Of a stretch of 62,000 nt of DNA, positions 21,908 through 32,937 are shown one piece after another (the stretch's first letter is position 1; the number at the start of each line of letters is the position of its first letter). Under the pieces are notes generated by a model. That model ran no database searches, was not told the DNA's origin, and was given only the letters and a program-made list of their open reading frames with translations. A program made the position numbers and the translations under genes. The DNA is taken from assembly GCF_963678635.1 (NCBI RefSeq), contig NC_087062.1:62717253-62779252 (forward strand). The letters run 5' to 3'. The DNA is from Symsagittifera roscoffensis. Its lineage: Eukaryota; Xenacoelomorpha; Acoela; Convolutidae.

Positions 21908-24900
21908 CAACATGTACTATTTGCATTCCATAGGTAGTTATTTAATACCGCATAGAGAAATTAATCAAAATTTTTGAGTTTGGACTGCACATGCTCATCA
22001 TACTAAGATTTCCAAAAAAAACTATTCAAACATTTCCATTTTTTTCTGTCACAAAACATTTTTTTCTGTCACAAAGTATATCAAAAGTTTCAAAAAGACG
22101 TGAGCACCTTCAGCGCTTCGCTTTGATACAAGCAGCCTTGTTTTTAAACTCAAATAAGGGTAGTTCAGTCTAATTTAATGGAAAAGTTTAGTGAAATCAA
22201 TAATAGTTTTTGAGCTGTCTGTTAGATGCTTTGTTCTTTTCAAAATGGACCTTTTGACATATGTGTGAATATCGGAAAGTAGCGACAAACTAATCTGGTT
22301 CCAAAATCATTGGAAGGCAACTTAATGAAAATTGAAAGGCCCTGTCAGTTTTTTTGTTAAATTTGCCTCTAAATGTTTTGTGCATTTTTTCTTCTAAATA
22401 AGACTTGTGCAAATATTGAAATTTTAAAACTGGTGCAAATTATTGAAATGCCACATTGAACCTAACCCCGAGCAAAAGGTTGAATGTTCTCATTTATTTC
22501 TTATGTTGGTTTTAATTTAAGCGTTGTTTTGTAAAGTTGATTGGTTTGTGTATCAATTTCACGCAGAGACAAGGCTGATGTTAAAACCACTTGCGATACA
22601 AACAATCTGCAAGGTAAAAGAACTTTGAAAAAAAATTTAAAACGTTTATTTGTAAAACCACAGCAAAAAGTCAAAGCTTTCAAAAATAAGCACATTCAAC
22701 GCATACTTAACATTCAAAAAACTCAAACTACAGGCAATGGAATGATTTGTGAAACATAAAAAATTCCGATCTTCTATCAAAAACAAAATATGTTTGTTAT
22801 CAAATCACCAGTTTTTTAACATAAAAACTGCAGATACTTCAAAATGTTGAAAATGCTTTCATAAAAAATTTCGGAGCTAAATAACTTGCATTCTTGCAAG
22901 TACATCTGAAGCTGACAAAAGGTAGTCGATATATGCTGATATGCTAATAGCAAATTTAGTAGCAGAAACATGATATGCTGATAAATTTAACTGATGAAGC
23001 GTGTCGGAAGATTTTGAACGCGAACATAAGACTGAAATTTGTAATATTTTTTTTTACTTTTCAGAAAAATGTATTTAACGAGCAATTTACTGCTTTCCTA
23101 GGTCGCCCTGGTTCATCATTTTGATTTTTATGTACTTTTAAGAGGTATGCTGCTTTCTGTAGAGAAAGCATTTAGTTAACTTCTGAAATTTTTAGAGGAT
23201 TTTTTACGATCAGCTCCCTCATTTTTGTTGTTATCTACACAATTTTTACCAAATAAACTGCAAAAATATACTAGTTTTTGATTGTGTTATCAAAATAGCA
23301 GCAATTTCAAATGGGCATCTATTTCCAATAATTTTACTCCTTTTCTAAATTCGTGTTTCGAATTGTTTTTGCTACGACCACTCGAAAAGTGGAAAAACTT
23401 TGGATTCCGATCGGTCTTCTTGCCAAATTTCATTATCTCAAAAAATTCACGTGTTGTATCTTCTTAAAGCCTTTTTATTTGTGATTTAGATTCTGTAATG
23501 ATGAGAAAACAATTATCGGGCGAAAATTTTTCTGTCGGACTAAATAAAACAAAGTTTGATAAGAGGCTAACCTCCAATTGATAATTGAAGTTAACTTGTT
23601 TTCGGGATATTTTTTCACTTAAAGCCTAATTTAATTGCCGTTTTTGGGAAAAAATAATATAAAATTTGACAGAAAATGGCAAAAATAATTTTCTTTATGA
23701 GATTTTTTTGTCGTCAACCAGATATCCTTGACATTTTGGCAATCGTCTATTGTTTCTTTTATTATCAGGTTATTTAATTAATTTTCTCCGTAGGGTTGTT
23801 TAAACTGAGCTTTTCACTCAGTTTTTTGTACTTTGTTTCTTAGAAATTATGGTGATATGTTACAATAGGTGGTAATTTTGAGTATAGTTAAATTTGTGAA
23901 CCATAATGCATAATACAATCATTTCATTTTCAGTCAACCGTACTGCTACTAAGATAGTTTCTTATTACATTACTCTGCCAAATGAGATGCTCATCAAAAA
24001 TTGAACTTTCACACTTCTTTTGCGAAAAAACTCGGCGTTTGAAATAAATTAAAACTAATGTGCGAAATATAACAAAAAGCAATCCTTTCAATAATTCAAC
24101 ATCACTAACTTTTTCTAGTGGAAATTAAACCCAGAGGCAAAGTTGAGCTTCGCACCGCTTGCGATACAAAAATGAATGACTAAAACTAAAACCAATTGAA
24201 ATTAATTATTAAAAAATTGAAAAAAGAAAAACGTCCAAAATGTCCAAAAAGGAGCTTGCGGAACTCTAGAAAGAAACCTAAAATTCGAAAAAGTTCTCTC
24301 TACGAGCTATGCCGACAAAAATAAGCAGACAAACAAAAATCAAAACTAGTCAAAAAATTTAGTTTGCAAAAAAACAGGTCTCAACTGGAATGGTACTACC
24401 GAACTTTTGTTACTGAGCTGACAAAAACAAACAGAAGGAAACAAGTCATTCAAAAATAGGTCACGGCCGAATTTAAACCACAAGTCTCTGCCGTTTCAAG
24501 AAGTTAGGCTACTTCTACGCCAGATACCGCTGCATGGTTATTGAAGTTATAACACAGGGGCGAAGTTGAGCTTCGCACCAGTTGCGACAAGAAACAAGAT
24601 TGCTGCTGATTTAAAAAAACAATTTTTAAATCGAAAATGTCGAAAAGACTGAGTCAAGAACAAAAAAGACAGTAAAGTAAAAAATAGCATCGAAAGAAAA
24701 CTTACCAAGGGGCAAAAAATTTGAAATTACATTAGCACAGACCTTTTTGCTGCAAAAAAATCAAAAAATTATAAAATAATTTTATTGTCTCCCTTCGCTC
24801 AAAACAGACACACACAACACAAAAAATATGGTTTGCTCGTCAAATGAACAATAAGAGGCCACTAATCTGATATAAAGCAGGTTGAAACCCTTTTAAATTG

Positions 24901-26084
24901 AAAAAAGTGGAGAATAAAAAGTCGAAAAATTTCCAAAAACAAGACTAATAATAAGTTATGAAGTCGCCGTCGCCTTCAAAAAACACACACACACAAAAAA
25001 AAATCTTCGCTTATTGAGTGAAAAATGAGGCCACTAAGTTGATTTAATGTCGACCGAAAACTGTCAAGCGGATCAAAAGGAAAAGAAAAAAAACAAGGAT
25101 ATCGAAAAAATTGTTGACATGAAAAACTAAAATTTCCATTAAAATTTTTAGCGTTTTGTGCAATCGAGAGAGGAGCTTTTAAGTTATGCTTCCTTTCTTA
25201 GCTCAAAATTAAAAGTTTAAAATTAAAAATTTAATGCTCAAAGTCAAGTCACTAAGCCGATAAATTTGGGCGGATAAAGTTTTAAAGCAAAAAAAAAAAC
25301 AAATAAAAGAAAAAATACAAAGTCAAGGCTAGTAAAACAACAAACAGCAGAAGTTAATCAAAGCAATACAAGAAACTAAATTATAAATTGCGTTCAGTAG
25401 CAAAACAAAACGATTCTAAGATATGGCAACTAAGCCGACAGAAAATTAGCAGGCAAATAGTCGGCCAACAATTTTTGAAACGGATTGTTTCATTAAAAAA
25501 AACAGGTACTGTCAGATTCAAGCCTAGGACTTTTGCCGTCCCAGGCGTCATTGTTACCTCCAGACCAAGTGTGCCGCCGACACAAAAATGATGAATTGAA
25601 AATAAATTTACCATTTCTAATTTCGACCATTCTGTGAACAACGTTTTTTACGGCAAAAAAGTATAGTACCCGACTGCAACACCCTTACTTATAGAAAGGG
25701 TAATCAAACGTCAAACTATTTCCGGGACAAACGCGAATTTTGAAATTCCAGTTGATAGTCTACAACTTTTAACACACTTATCGGACATCGCATTAAATTG
25801 CTGAATTAATTCTGACCTTCAAATTTAAACTAAATCGAAATACTTCTCTGAAGTTTCGCGTCTGCCTTTTTGTCGGTATTAATTTGTTTTTTTTTGCTCT
25901 GAAAAAACATACGGCAAATTTTTGTTAATTGAAAACGTTTATTCAATTGAGCTTTTGAAATAAGGCAAAAATAAAGTTCTACAAAAAAGCGCAATCATTT
26001 TGCATTGCTCTTTTGTTTGTTCAAATGCAGTTTGAAAACTCGGTAGGGATTTCTACGCCATTCACTGCCTCAAGGTCACAATCA
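21908..26084. other. Repeat-rich intergenic stretch
   Basis: No gene. It holds hairpin-tail repeats at 24132-24168 and 24552-24590, poly-A-rich SINE bodies, a degraded Helentron-like 3' end (22104-22141), and a tRNA-like SINE head at about 25500-25592 on the minus strand. A segment at 25655-25700 (GTATAGTACCCGACTGCAAC) recurs at about 44137-44165. Confidence 0.5.
25500..25592 (-). repeat. tRNA-like SINE head
   Basis: Minus strand: a TGGTCTGGAGGTAAC stretch in A-box position and GGCTTGAATCTG in B-box position. A related sequence (shared GGGA..GCAAAAGTCC) lies at about 59565-59620 on the minus strand, supporting a dispersed SINE rather than a tRNA. Confidence 0.5.
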
Positions 26085-27245
26085 ATTATTTTAAGAATTT
26101 CAGATTTTTTTCGACAAACTTGTTAGAACCTATAGTACCGAGAATTTCAAAAAAATCGGATGGACAAAAATAATCGAACAGAGAAAAAAGAACAAGCAAT
26201 CTGCCAATTTCGAGCAATTTTTGCATGCAAATTTGAAATTTTAGGTGACCTTGAGACATACTTTCAGTCTGAAAAAATAATTTTTGCAAAAAAATTGTCT
26301 GAAAAATGTCATTTGTTCTTTTTATTTTTTTTTCTGTCCGAACTTTTTGCTACTAATTATAGACACTGGCTCTTTTTATTTATTTTTTGTCTGTCCGAAC
26401 ATTTTGCTACTACAGGGTGTTCCAAAATCTATGAGACTTTTGAAAAGGCTGTCATTTCTAACTGATTTTAGGTGGACTTGTTTCTACACGTTTTAGACAC
26501 GTTTTGAACGAGATATCGAAAAGATTTTGCGCTGCACATCACTGAATTTCTTTTCTTGGATAAAATGAACAAGATTGAATAGACTGGCCTGAACAATTCA
26601 ATGGAGCATGATTAAAAATCAAGAAAATGGCGCAAAACAATTTCTGTGTTTCTCCAAATTATTATTTGTTCACGGAATCTCCAAATTCCGCAGCTCATCT
26701 ATCGCCTTGCAAAAAATCAGACTCATATGTCATTTCAGTCAAAAATGACAACCTTTTCAAAAGTCTCATAGGTTTTGAAACACCCTGTAATTATAGATAC
26801 TGGCTAAGACGTGGTCTCATATCATAACTAGCAATTTTGAGCATTTTTGCATGCACGTTTGAAGTTTTAGGTGACCTTGAGACATAATTTCTGTCTGAAA
26901 AATTAACTTTTGCATGGAAAACTGTCTGGAAAAGGTCATTTGCGCTTTTTAATTATTTTTTGTCTGTCCGAATTTTTTTGCTACTAATTATAGATACTGG
27001 CTCTTTTTGATTATTTTTTGTCTGTCCGAACATTTTGCTAAAAGGTAGCAAAAAGTTGGAACAGACATGAATAAACAAAAAGAGCAGCCTATCATGTTTG
27101 AGCTTTTTTATGCATGCAAAATTGAATTTTTAGGTCATACTTCTGTCTGAATAATTATCTGTTGCTTGCAAAAGTTTTCTGAAGTAGGTCATTTGATATT
27201 CTTAAAAAATCCTGTTTGTTCCAACTTTTTGCAACTCTTCGTTTG
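26085..27245. repeat. Cluster of related repeats ending TTTTTGTCTGTCCGAAC
   Basis: Several partial copies of one short element: GCATGCAAATTTGAA.. GGTGACCTTGAGACATA.. and then TTTTTGTCTGTCCGAAC and TTGCTACTAATTATAGA. Another palindromic copy lies at about 30327-30490. A mariner-type element (26413-26787) interrupts one copy. Confidence 0.55.
26413..26787. mobile_element. Mariner-type MITE with TA duplication
   Basis: 375 bp. The ends CAGGGTGTTCCAAAATCTAT and (reversed right) CAGGGTGTTTCAAAACCTAT are inverted and followed by a shared GAGACTTTTGAAAAGG. TA flanks both sides. Joining the flanks gives GCTACTAATTATAG, the sequence of neighbouring uninterrupted repeat copies (26349 and 26981), so the empty site is present in the same window. 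It has no transposase. Confidence 0.8.
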
Positions 27246-27883
27246 AACACTTCGATGAAATAATTACGAAAGCCAAGGGCTGCGTTCTAGCTTAACAGCT
27301 CGTATGCTGTTTATAAAAATTTTTTAAACAGTGACAGATAGATAATAAGTGCTAGGGATGTTTTGTGTCATAATAAGTGTTTTGTGAAATATAATAAGGC
27401 CCTCATCTCGAAATAAGAACAAAACTTTTTCTCCTGCAGTAATTTTTTTTGTAATGGAATAGAGGTTTGAAAGTTGCTAATTTGGCCAAAAATTTCTTTT
27501 GGCTAAAAATTCCATTTGGCCAAGAATGAACTGGTAGCGTAGGAAGCGAATTAATCCGGTTCAGTAAGCATTCCAAATTGAATTGAGGCCAGCTAACTGG
27601 TTTCAATATTGCGTTAATAGCTAAAAGATTAATCAACTGCGTTTTTGACACTGAATATGAAGGGGGGGTCGATTTTCAAAAAAGTCATTTTTAAAAATAT
27701 ATATTTAATTTTATTTTTGTTCACCTTAAATTACATCTGAAAATTTTCAGCCATTTAACTTGTCTGAAAGCTAGTTCAGATCTATGAAACTATATTTGCA
27801 CCATATAGGACTTTGACCTGATACGAGCAGTGTTATACCTTCTCCTAGTGGATAAATAGACCTAACAAAAATATGCTTAACAA
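27246..27883. other. Intergenic, no gene seen
   Basis: Contains a degraded Helentron-like 3' end at 27798-27835. Otherwise I see nothing. Confidence 0.4.
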
Positions 27884-28264
27884 CAGGTGCGGATTTAGAG
27901 GGGGGGGGGCGGGGGGGGGGGGGGCGGACGTTTTCTTTTCCTTTCAGGGATTCGACCCTTTGATACTTTTTATTCCCCCTTTGGTACTTTTTAAGAAATC
28001 CATTTTTGGCCGACCAACCATAAAATTTTTCTTAAGGCGCCTTGGGCGCCAATATATACTAATTTAGAGGGGGGAGCGCGCGCCAAAAAATGCGGCGCAG
28101 AAAATTTGGCTAAAACAGGGACTAAAACGTGCTTAGGGAGAGCTCGAAAAATCATTTCGGTCGATCTATCGAAAAAAAAGGTCGACAAAAATTTCGAAAA
28201 TTTTAATAAATTTTTGAAAATCCTCCCCCCCCCCTCGAGAAAATCTTAGATACGCCCCTCCCTG
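27884..28264. mobile_element. MITE with CAGG..GCGGATTTAGAGG ends and G-runs
   Basis: The left end CAGGTGCGGATTTAGAGG and the reversed right end CAGGGAGGGGCGTATCTAAG are inverted relatives, each followed by long G homopolymer runs (27900-27923 and the C-run 28222-28234). An internal copy of TTTAGAGGGGGGAGCG is at about 28061. Superfamily not determined. Confidence 0.5.
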
Positions 28265-28435
28265 ACAACATCACAGCTATTGGAAAGTGAAAATAATTTT
28301 GGTTTAATTTGTTCTTTGATCTTCAACCGCAGTTGTACAAAAAAACATATACATATACCAAATTTCTGCTAACTCAGAAAAATACAATCGTCCAATCTGA
28401 AGTAAGTAAATGATGTGTAATGAAAAGCCAAGCGT

Positions 28436-30978
28436 TTATAACTTGAACATATAGGGCAAACTAATGACCTTCTCATAGTAAGGCTTGCATGCCTTGATAT
28501 CCTCCACAATCTCCGGGTGTTCCTTGCCGATCTCTTCCAGATCTACAACTCTCTCTTTCGAATCCTCGAACCCTGTGGATTTATTAGCCCTGGCAAAAAA
28601 CCCCAGCAACTCATTTACACTTCTGGCCGGTTTGGGTGCTACCCAGCTGGAGGGAAGTCCGTCACCCGCCTCCCAAGTGAGAAAAGACTCGGAGAATTCG
28701 ATGCCTGCTTTTTCACAGATGGTTGAGACAACTTTGGTCGCACCGCTTGTCGTTGAAAGCTGCGATCCTGAAAACAAAAGTATCTAGTCTTCATTTGAAT
28801 TGTGAATGGATTGCATTTTAAGAACACTCACAACAACAGCAGTTTTAAATTCAACAAGTATCGCAATCGCGAAAATTTTTGAATCTTTGTTGTATCTCTG
28901 TTGAATCAACTTAAGTATCACAAGCTCAGCCAAATTGAGTATTCACCGATGCTCAAAGTTCAAATGCTTTACATGAATGTAGATACAGCTGCAATAACTT
29001 ACCATCGACAATCATGGGCGGTACACTACACATAAGGGCCACTTTCTCTACTCCCTGCAGAACAGCCCCATAATACACAGTCAGGTCCTTGTGGGTGCCC
29101 TTGGCCACCGCGTGGAAGTACTTGTTGCTAGTGGGCAGGAAAGACGTGAACACATTTGCTGGGTCACGCACCAAGAATACGTTGACCGAGTCCTTCTCAA
29201 TCACCTCTTCGTATCTGCCGTTGAGTGCAAAAATGAAATCCTTCGATATTTTCACCTTGGCCGAGGAGTCTTGGAATTGTTTTATTGCCGAGTTAGTGTT
29301 GAAACCTGCCACAATAATTAACAGTTTTATTGCATTATTTGAACCTTAGTGGGCGAGTTTGATCAACTGAGCAGCTAAATGTCGAATTGTATCAGTTTGG
29401 GCAGATAAAGCCATGTTTTCCTGTTTACAGAAAGTTTTTACCAAATATTGCCCGGGTGGAGATCCCAGACTCATGTCCAGACTTTAAGGGTCGCGCCACA
29501 TCCGGATTTAGACCCAAATTGCATAGTCGCACCGAGAGTTTGACTCTGGAAAGTGGGCAGCGAAAGTCTGGACATACCAAAATTTGGTCGCGAAAGTCTG
29601 GACATACCAAGGGCATCCATTTTTGCGCCAAAGGTTGGATATTTTGGCGTGCGCGAAATAGCGACCTAGCACATAGCACCCAATATGATACCACTCACGT
29701 TTGCATAACATATGTTGATAAATAGTCTTGTCACCCTCATAGATTGGGATCAACCGTACAATATTCCCTCCCCAAATCGGTTTTGTAGCCTACCTAAATA
29801 GAAGAAATTTGTATAAACTATTTCAAAATGATTATATTTTGAGCGTATTTACAAATTGCGTATTTTCCAATACAGAATAAATCGTCAGAAATAATACATG
29901 CTTGGGAAGGGCATTCTACCGTAGGTCAATACCGAAGGGGGAGGGTTTTTTGGGAGGGAGAGAGATTGTACGGTTGATCCGCAGATTGCTGCAATTGTGC
30001 AATGATCCTACTTCATTCCCATTCAATTATGAGATTTGTCACAGATGAACTAATAGTTGCGCCAGATCTACTTAACAATTACCCCAGCCCCCCCCCCCCC
30101 TTAAGAAAGGGGAGGGGGCAATTGTTAAGTAAATTAATAAAACGCGTTTTCGACCAATCAGACTGCAGCAAAATTAGAAGTCTCAATACAAAGCTCTAGC
30201 GCTAATTTACTGCTTTTATTAAGCATTTCTTAAGTAGGTACCAAAGGGAGGGCAATTGTTAAGTAGATCCGTTGCGCCTCCGATAAATTCGGACACAAAA
30301 TTAATTAAAAATTCGGAGTTGCAAAAATTCGGACACAAATTAATTAAAAAGAGCAATTGTTCCATTTTGACAGATTTTTACAACAAATTCGTTTTTTAGA
30401 CAACCTTTGGCCTAAAATTAGGTTTTGCATGCAAAATTTTTCCAAAGTAGGTCAATTGCTCTTTTTAATTAATTTTGTCTGTCCGAACTTGTTGCTAATT
30501 ATATAGTTCATGCCAAATTGTTGGCAATATATTTTCGGTCAACGAATCTGAACAATATTAATTAATCTAAAACTGCTCATTTTGACGTCGGGATTTTCAC
30601 TGATTTCCACACGTAGGATCCGTGTTAGAAAGTTAATTAACCTAAAATGTTACAGTTTTTACCGATTCAGTTGCTCAAGTCACCGAAATTGCCAACAATT
30701 TGGCATTAACTACAGAATGCTGCTTCAAGTTCAATTTGATCTGAGTTACCTGGTACAACATGCTCATGTGCTTTTGGGGCCATCTGGTCTCGGTGTTTTG
30801 TGAACATGCTATCTTCATCTCCGAGGTAGAATGCCCAGAGGAAGTTCTCGAAAAACACTTGCGAGTCGGAGATGTTGGAGAGACATCGAACCAGAGCAGT
30901 GGACCTCGACCGAGGGACGAACCAGATATTAATCTGCACCATTTTATAATCAGCGAGCACTATGACTATGAGCTTCAA
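28436..30978 (-). CDS. Sulfotransferase-domain protein (PRSRST type), three exons
   Basis: Minus-strand exons 30978-30750, 29305-29003 and 28767-28436 join in phase (G|GT and G|GA split codons; donors GTAACT and GTAAGT) to give 287 residues ending in TAA. The first exon has IWFVPRSRSTALVRCLSNI, a P-loop-like 5'-phosphosulfate-binding motif of PAPS-dependent enzymes, followed by VFFENFLWAFYLG. The second has NVFLVRDPANVFTSF, the counterpart of the 3'-phosphate-binding RDP..S region. The third follows with VDGSQL and then ICEKAGIEFSESFLTWEAGD, typical of the sulfotransferase-like proteins of invertebrates and fungi. Start: ATG at 30978, or the internal ATG at 30942; an upstream non-coding exon is possible. 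No signal peptide is clear, so it may be cytosolic. The substrate cannot be inferred. Intron 1 carries several MITEs. Confidence 0.8.
29747..29980. mobile_element. hAT-like MITE (GGATCAACCGTACAAT ends)
   Basis: 234 bp with terminal inverted repeats GGATCAACCGTACAAT. Flanking octamers ATAGATTG and GCAGATTG agree at six positions, consistent with a decayed 8-bp duplication. The related repeat near 38600 lacks the insert and has a single AGCAGATGG at that point. Confidence 0.65.
30064..30270. mobile_element. hAT-like MITE with perfect 8-bp target duplication
   Basis: 207 bp. The ends AGATCTACTTAACAATT and (reversed) GGATCTACTTAACAATT are inverted. It is flanked by a perfect GTTGCGCC duplication (30056-30063 and 30271-30278). 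The interior has C- and G-runs pairing with each other (30088-30118). An 8-bp duplication is characteristic of hAT and P superfamilies. Confidence 0.75.
30327..30490. mobile_element. Palindromic MITE (TTCGGACA..AATTAATTAAAAAG ends)
   Basis: The left arm CACAAATTAATTAAAAAGAG (then CAATTG) and the right arm CAATTGCTCTTTTTAATTAA (then TTTTGTCTGTCCGAAC) are inverted. Same family as the repeats at 26.1-27.2 kb. Confidence 0.6.
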
Positions 30979-31403
30979 TTGGTTATCAAGTGTATTTTAC
31001 ACCGAACGAAGTAAACTAACCACTTAAAGGCTCTGATTCTAAATCACAATCTGGTAAGGTTGAATAGTTGATCAAATAGACTTAATTGGTATGGTGTGTC
31101 ATTGAGCAGAGCGCAAATGAATCCGAATGCTTTGACCGTTGACGCAGAGACATTCCGTAAGAACCTTGATCAGTTATTTAATTTAATTGACACTCTGATT
31201 TTTTAATTTTACCAATATCGCAAATTTAACATGCGAACAAGTAAACTGAAGTTATATAGCTGAAGGTGCACCGTGCGGATATATTGGAGTCTATCTGCTA
31301 ACTGATTATTCTGCTTTATCACGAAAGTCAAGGCAGTTGAACCCTCAATATTTTGGTCAATAGCTTTATTTTGACTCACAAAGTACAAAATAGGGAGTGC
31401 GGT

Positions 31404-31602
31404 CAGTATTTAGACAACCGCTTATTCATACTCGTCAGTAAGCAGACAAATACTGTAATAACCAATCAGAATCGAGACGGGAAAGCGAACTTTCGAAATA
31501 AATAATTATTATTTATTAATTTCTTCCTTGTCTCGATTCTGATTGGTTAATTGTGTTTGTCTGCTTACTGACGAGAAGGAATACGCGGTTGTCTAATTAC
31601 TG
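31404..31602. mobile_element. Foldback MITE, about 85-bp arms
   Basis: Left arm: CAGTATTTAGACAACCGC, CTCGTCAGTAAGCAGACAAA and AACCAATCAGAATCGAGAC. The right arm is the inverted copy (GTCTCGATTCTGATTGGTT ... TTTGTCTGCTTACTGACGAG ... GCGGTTGTCTAATTACTG). The loop is an AAATAATTATTATTTATT palindrome. The whole unit can fold into one hairpin. Confidence 0.7.
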
Positions 31603-31806
31603 CTAGGTAACCACTAGATAGGAACTAAAAGTTGAGCATTGTTTTGAAAGCATTACATATTTTACCAGATGAAGCAATCAAACAAGTGATATTTGCTACG
31701 TTTGTAAGCTTAAGTAAAAACTTCATCATTTAATTGAATTTCAGAAAAAGAAGGAACATCGAAAGATGTCGCGAAGGGTTTTACGAAGTATACCAGGGTA
31801 CTGAGG

Positions 31807-32937
31807 CCCCGGGTTGACCTACATAGACCGAAAATGCTAATCATACAATTTCATACACTTAGTCTATGGAAAAATGCTAGTCATACAAATTTCATACATT
31901 TTTGCAAAATGAGTTTAATCGAATTTCAAAGGTATTTTATAGTTGTTTTGGTATCGAAATTGGTATCTCTTCATAAAAAAGGGGAAAAAATTATATGAAA
32001 AAAAAAATGCTAACCATACAATTTCCATATATGGAAATTGTATGATTAGAATTTTTTTTAAAATTTTTTGTGAAAAAAAAAGCTTTGATCAATCAATTCA
32101 ACTGCTGGCAAAACATTTAAGCATTTTTTGGGCTGCTACGACTGAAAACTTTGACTTTTTTAGTTTTTGTTTTCTGAAAAAAAAACACTAGTCATACAAT
32201 TTCCATATATGGAAATTATATGACTAGCATTTTTTTGATGGCGACTAGCAATTTCAAAGTATTTTTGAAATTGCCCCCAAAAATTTTTTTGTTTTTTTTT
32301 TCAACCGCAAATTGATTTTCGTATTCAAACAAACTTTTTTTTGAAAAAAAAATTTGCATGCTAATTTTTTTTTTTTGTGTGTGTGTGTGCGTATAACGTA
32401 GTCCTGGATATACTAATATTGGATTTTTTTCCCTTTTTTCATAACGTTTTTCAAAAACGCTTGAAACTCCTCTTTATTCTGTATGACATGTTTTTGTATG
32501 CCTTGATCAATGTCTGGTAATTTAAAAATTCAAATTTTAGAAATAATCATCTTTGAAAATAATTGCCAAAATTTAAAAGTTCATTACTTTCGTTAAATTA
32601 TCTGTCTGAGACAGAAGTAACACATATCAGGCTGTTTCCTATGCATTTTTAATGCGAGACGGTCCAACCGTTGGTTACTACATTTGAGTAGTCAAGGTTT
32701 ATGTCATTTGTATTCGGTTACGAACACAACCAAAAAAATTTGAGAAATTAAAGTGTAAAAAATAAATATTTTTGGTTTATGGAAAAATGCTTGTCATACA
32801 TTTTCCATATATGAAAAAATACTAATCATAGACCTTTCATGCAATTTTCTGTACGTATATAATTGTATGGAAAGTGTATGACTAGCATTTTTCCATATAT
32901 GGAAGTTGTATGACTAGTATTTTTGGTCATCCCGGGG
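31807..32937. mobile_element. 1.1-kb DNA transposon/foldback element with CCCCGGG ends and internal palindromes
   Basis: The ends CCCCGGGTTGACC and (reversed) CCCCGGGATGACC are inverted, followed at both ends by AAAATGCTARTCATACAA. The left end has a 10-bp insert (TACATAGACC) relative to the right. ATGCTAGTCATACAA words recur at least eight times, in both directions. Near-perfect palindromes of about 40 bp centred on TTTCCATATATGGAAA lie at 32009-32050 and 32186-32229, and a related one near 32895-32925. No transposase is seen. Target duplication not resolved. Confidence 0.65.

Larger units (their letters stand above)
29306..30749 (-). other. Sulfotransferase intron 1, MITE-bearing
   Basis: Starting near 29600 it contains a dispersed repeat homologous to 38490-38660 (shared GATATTTTGGCG, AATATGATAC, TAAATAGTCTT), interrupted by the 29747-29980 element. 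Two CGAAAGTCTGGACATACCA copies lie in tandem at about 29562-29609. Confidence 0.55.

Noticed and set aside
21635-21926. Open frames spanning the N run
   Set aside because: They consist of unresolved bases.
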